Source: JANYHF01 sp031367715 (lineage in GTDB: Bacteria; Pseudomonadota; Alphaproteobacteria; Rhizobiales; Hyphomicrobiaceae). From it: 7,791 nucleotides of DNA. Made by a program: the position numbers and the translations under genes. A model generated the notes under the pieces. It was not told the DNA's origin, did not search any database, and was given only the letters and a program-made list of their open reading frames with translations. Of this stretch, positions 7,001 to 7,791 are shown one piece after another. Positions within the stretch are counted from its first letter, which is position 1. Each line of letters begins with the position of its first letter. The DNA lies in NCBI GenBank assembly GCA_031367715.1, contig JANLQJ010000174.1, positions 1 through 7,791 of the forward strand, given 5' to 3'.

Positions 7001-7651
7001 GGCGAGGAGCAATCGGGCCACATTCGCGAAGTTGGGTTCGAACTCTATCAATCGATGCTGGAGGAGGCGATCGCCAACCTCAAGGATGGCGGTGGGGCCG
7101 AGACCGAAGAAAAGTGGTCGCCGCAGATTGCCATCGGCACGGCTGTGCTGATTCCAGACACTTATGTCAGCGATCTCGATTTGCGGCTGGGACTGTACCG
7201 CCGGCTGTCGGGGTTGGAGGACAGGGCGGACATCGATTCGTTCGCTGGCGAGCTGGTCGACCGTTTTGGTCCGTTGCCGGATGAAGTTGGCTATCTGCTT
7301 GAGGTGATGGAGATCAAGGGCCTGTGCCGCAAGGCGAACATTGCGCAGGTCGATGCCGGGCCCAAGGGGGTTTCGATTGCGTTCCGCAACAAGACCTTCC
7401 CCAATCCGTCCGGGCTGATCTGGTTCATCCACGAGAACAGCGATACCGCCAAGGTCACGCCAGACCAGAAGTTCGTCTACAGGGCCGATTGGCCCGATCC
7501 GGTCGGCCGGTTGAAGGCGGTACGGGTGCTGATTCGTACTCTGACGGAAATCGCGGTGGCAGCGCCGCGCAAGGATCTGCCGCCGCCGCCAAAGCCGAGG
7601 GCCGCGCTACCGGTGAAGCGGGAGCGGTTCACGCATATTCCAAAGCGGTAA
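4076..7651 (+). CDS. mfd: Transcription-repair coupling factor Mfd
   Basis: Cytoplasmic ATP-dependent DNA translocase that pushes or removes RNA polymerase stalled at lesions and recruits UvrA to start nucleotide excision repair. The 1191-residue product is full length (E. coli Mfd is 1148). Order of parts: N-terminal UvrB-like module (about 1-330, with FPAWDCVPYDRVSPN and EYAVRGGILDLFPPG near 165-179); a linker domain; the RNA polymerase-interacting domain starting VVHVDHGIGKFEGL near 500 and including LYLPVENIDLLTRYG; the two RecG-like translocase lobes with Walker A GDVGFGKT (644-651), DEEQ (745-748), TLTATPIPRT, STSIVESGLDVP and QLRGRVGR (914-921); then the C-terminal regulatory domain (about 1035-1150). 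ATG 4076 is the first start after an in-frame stop at 4022-4024, but no Shine-Dalgarno is visible. All catalytic motifs look intact. Confidence 0.98.
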   Translation: MATTDIRPKDLLLTGVPEGLDALVLGGMAQEPIAGTAELAPVLYVARDDRRLEALEQGLKFFAPDVTVTAFPAWDCVPYDRVSPNPELVARRVSALARLAVGAKSGPLVVLTTVNAVLQRVPPRAFMKASIKNLVSAQRLDMQDLIWRLEHAGYRRTSTVMEHGEYAVRGGILDLFPPGRINPVRLDFFGDTLESMKPFDAATQRTTTPIARLSLLPISEVAFGPDAVKRFRGRYLQLFGAATTDDALYDSVSAGTRYHGMEHWLPFFHDGLETLFDYVPGATLCLDSLSEDAIRLRFEQITDHFQSRKEALETSTFGAPPYKPVPAEEMYLTEQDWRAALASRPVRRFSPFEVATPAGATPPVSMRGKIGRNFAGERQAETANVFDAVTAHVKWLQGAHKRPVIATWTNGARERMAHLLAEHGLEQIVKVDSWPEALKQPRGVTSFIVLGMEHGIEAPDFAIIAEQDILGDRLVRPRRKGKKASDVLSEAATLSPGDLVVHVDHGIGKFEGLTTISAAGAPHDCLELHYHGGDKLYLPVENIDLLTRYGSESEGTQLDRLGGAAWQARKARMKQRLLDIADKLIQIAAARMVRQGAVLEATDSVYEEFVARFPYEETEDQAASIDAVVADLASGRPMDRLVCGDVGFGKTEVALRAAFVAVMSGKQVAVVVPTTLLARQHYKTFTQRFQGLPVNIAQASRLVAPKDIALTKEGLKEGKIEIVVGTHALLGKSIEFKDLGLIIIDEEQHFGVQHKERLKEMREDVHVLTLTATPIPRTLQLALTGVREMSLITTAPVDRLAVRTFITPFDPMILREALLRERYRGGQTFYVCPRIADLDEVATFIQDSLPELRLARAHGQMGAGALEDIMTGFYEGQYDVLLSTSIVESGLDVPTANTLIVHRADMFGLAALYQLRGRVGRSKTRAYAYFTVPPAKSLSEGAEKRLKVLQSLDTLGAGFALASRDLDIRGAGNLLGEEQSGHIREVGFELYQSMLEEAIANLKDGGGAETEEKWSPQIAIGTAVLIPDTYVSDLDLRLGLYRRLSGLEDRADIDSFAGELVDRFGPLPDEVGYLLEVMEIKGLCRKANIAQVDAGPKGVSIAFRNKTFPNPSGLIWFIHENSDTAKVTPDQKFVYRADWPDPVGRLKAVRVLIRTLTEIAVAAPRKDLPPPPKPRAALPVKRERFTHIPKR

Positions 7652-7656
7652 TTTGT

Positions 7657-7678
7657 CGCTGACGCTGATAGCGTAGCG
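7657..7678 (+). terminator. Hairpin just after mfd, possible terminator
   Basis: CGCT, a bulged G, ACGCT, loop GAT, AGCGT, AGCG form a 9-bp stem with one bulge, starting 6 nt after the mfd stop codon. No T-run follows, so it is not a classical intrinsic terminator. It may protect the mRNA end or do nothing. Confidence 0.25.
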
Positions 7679-7791
7679 GGCAGCGCCCCCCCATGTGCAA
7701 ACCTGTTAGGAACCAAAGGGCGGGCGCAACCCCCCCCAACGCAAAAAGCCGCGTGCCTTCACCCCGCCCAAAACTGCGGCACCCCCTTCAC

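Overview
The window is a GC-rich stretch of ordinary bacterial chromosome, with four genes in a row on the + strand. Protein features suggest an alphaproteobacterium: the IleS ends in an Arg-Lys-Cys-x-Arg-Ser-Trp tail instead of a four-cysteine zinc knuckle, lspA is followed by a small BamF-like lipoprotein gene, and two families of GC-rich palindromic repeats resemble those of Rhizobiales and Rhodospirillales. The order or genus cannot be fixed from the sequence alone.

Layout: (1) positions 2-2740 hold isoleucyl-tRNA synthetase (ileS), cut by the left edge so that the N-terminus and HIGH motif are missing; (2) 2741-2985 is a 245-nt gap dominated by a head-to-head pair of palindromic repeats; (3) 2986-3489 is lspA, the lipoprotein signal peptidase; (4) 3543-3947 is a small predicted outer-membrane lipoprotein, possibly related to BamF (DUF3035); (5) 3948-4075 is a spacer with a candidate promoter; (6) 4076-7651 is mfd, the transcription-repair coupling factor; (7) 7652-7791 is non-coding, with a hairpin, two poly-C tracts and perhaps the last codons of a convergent gene.

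The ileS-lspA order is a common bacterial arrangement. The lipoprotein gene sits where LspA's own substrate would be co-expressed with it. mfd looks like a separate transcription unit.

The most interesting signal is not a new gene system. ileS carries an in-frame 61-codon insertion built from two unrelated palindromic repeats joined by a Lys/Ala/Ser-rich linker, and one of these repeat families recurs as an inverted pair just downstream of ileS. This resembles the protein-coding palindromic elements described in Rickettsia. A second oddity is a sharp GC dip (about 53% against 62-68%) over the editing domain of ileS. I found no defence system, CRISPR array, transposase, tRNA or rRNA.
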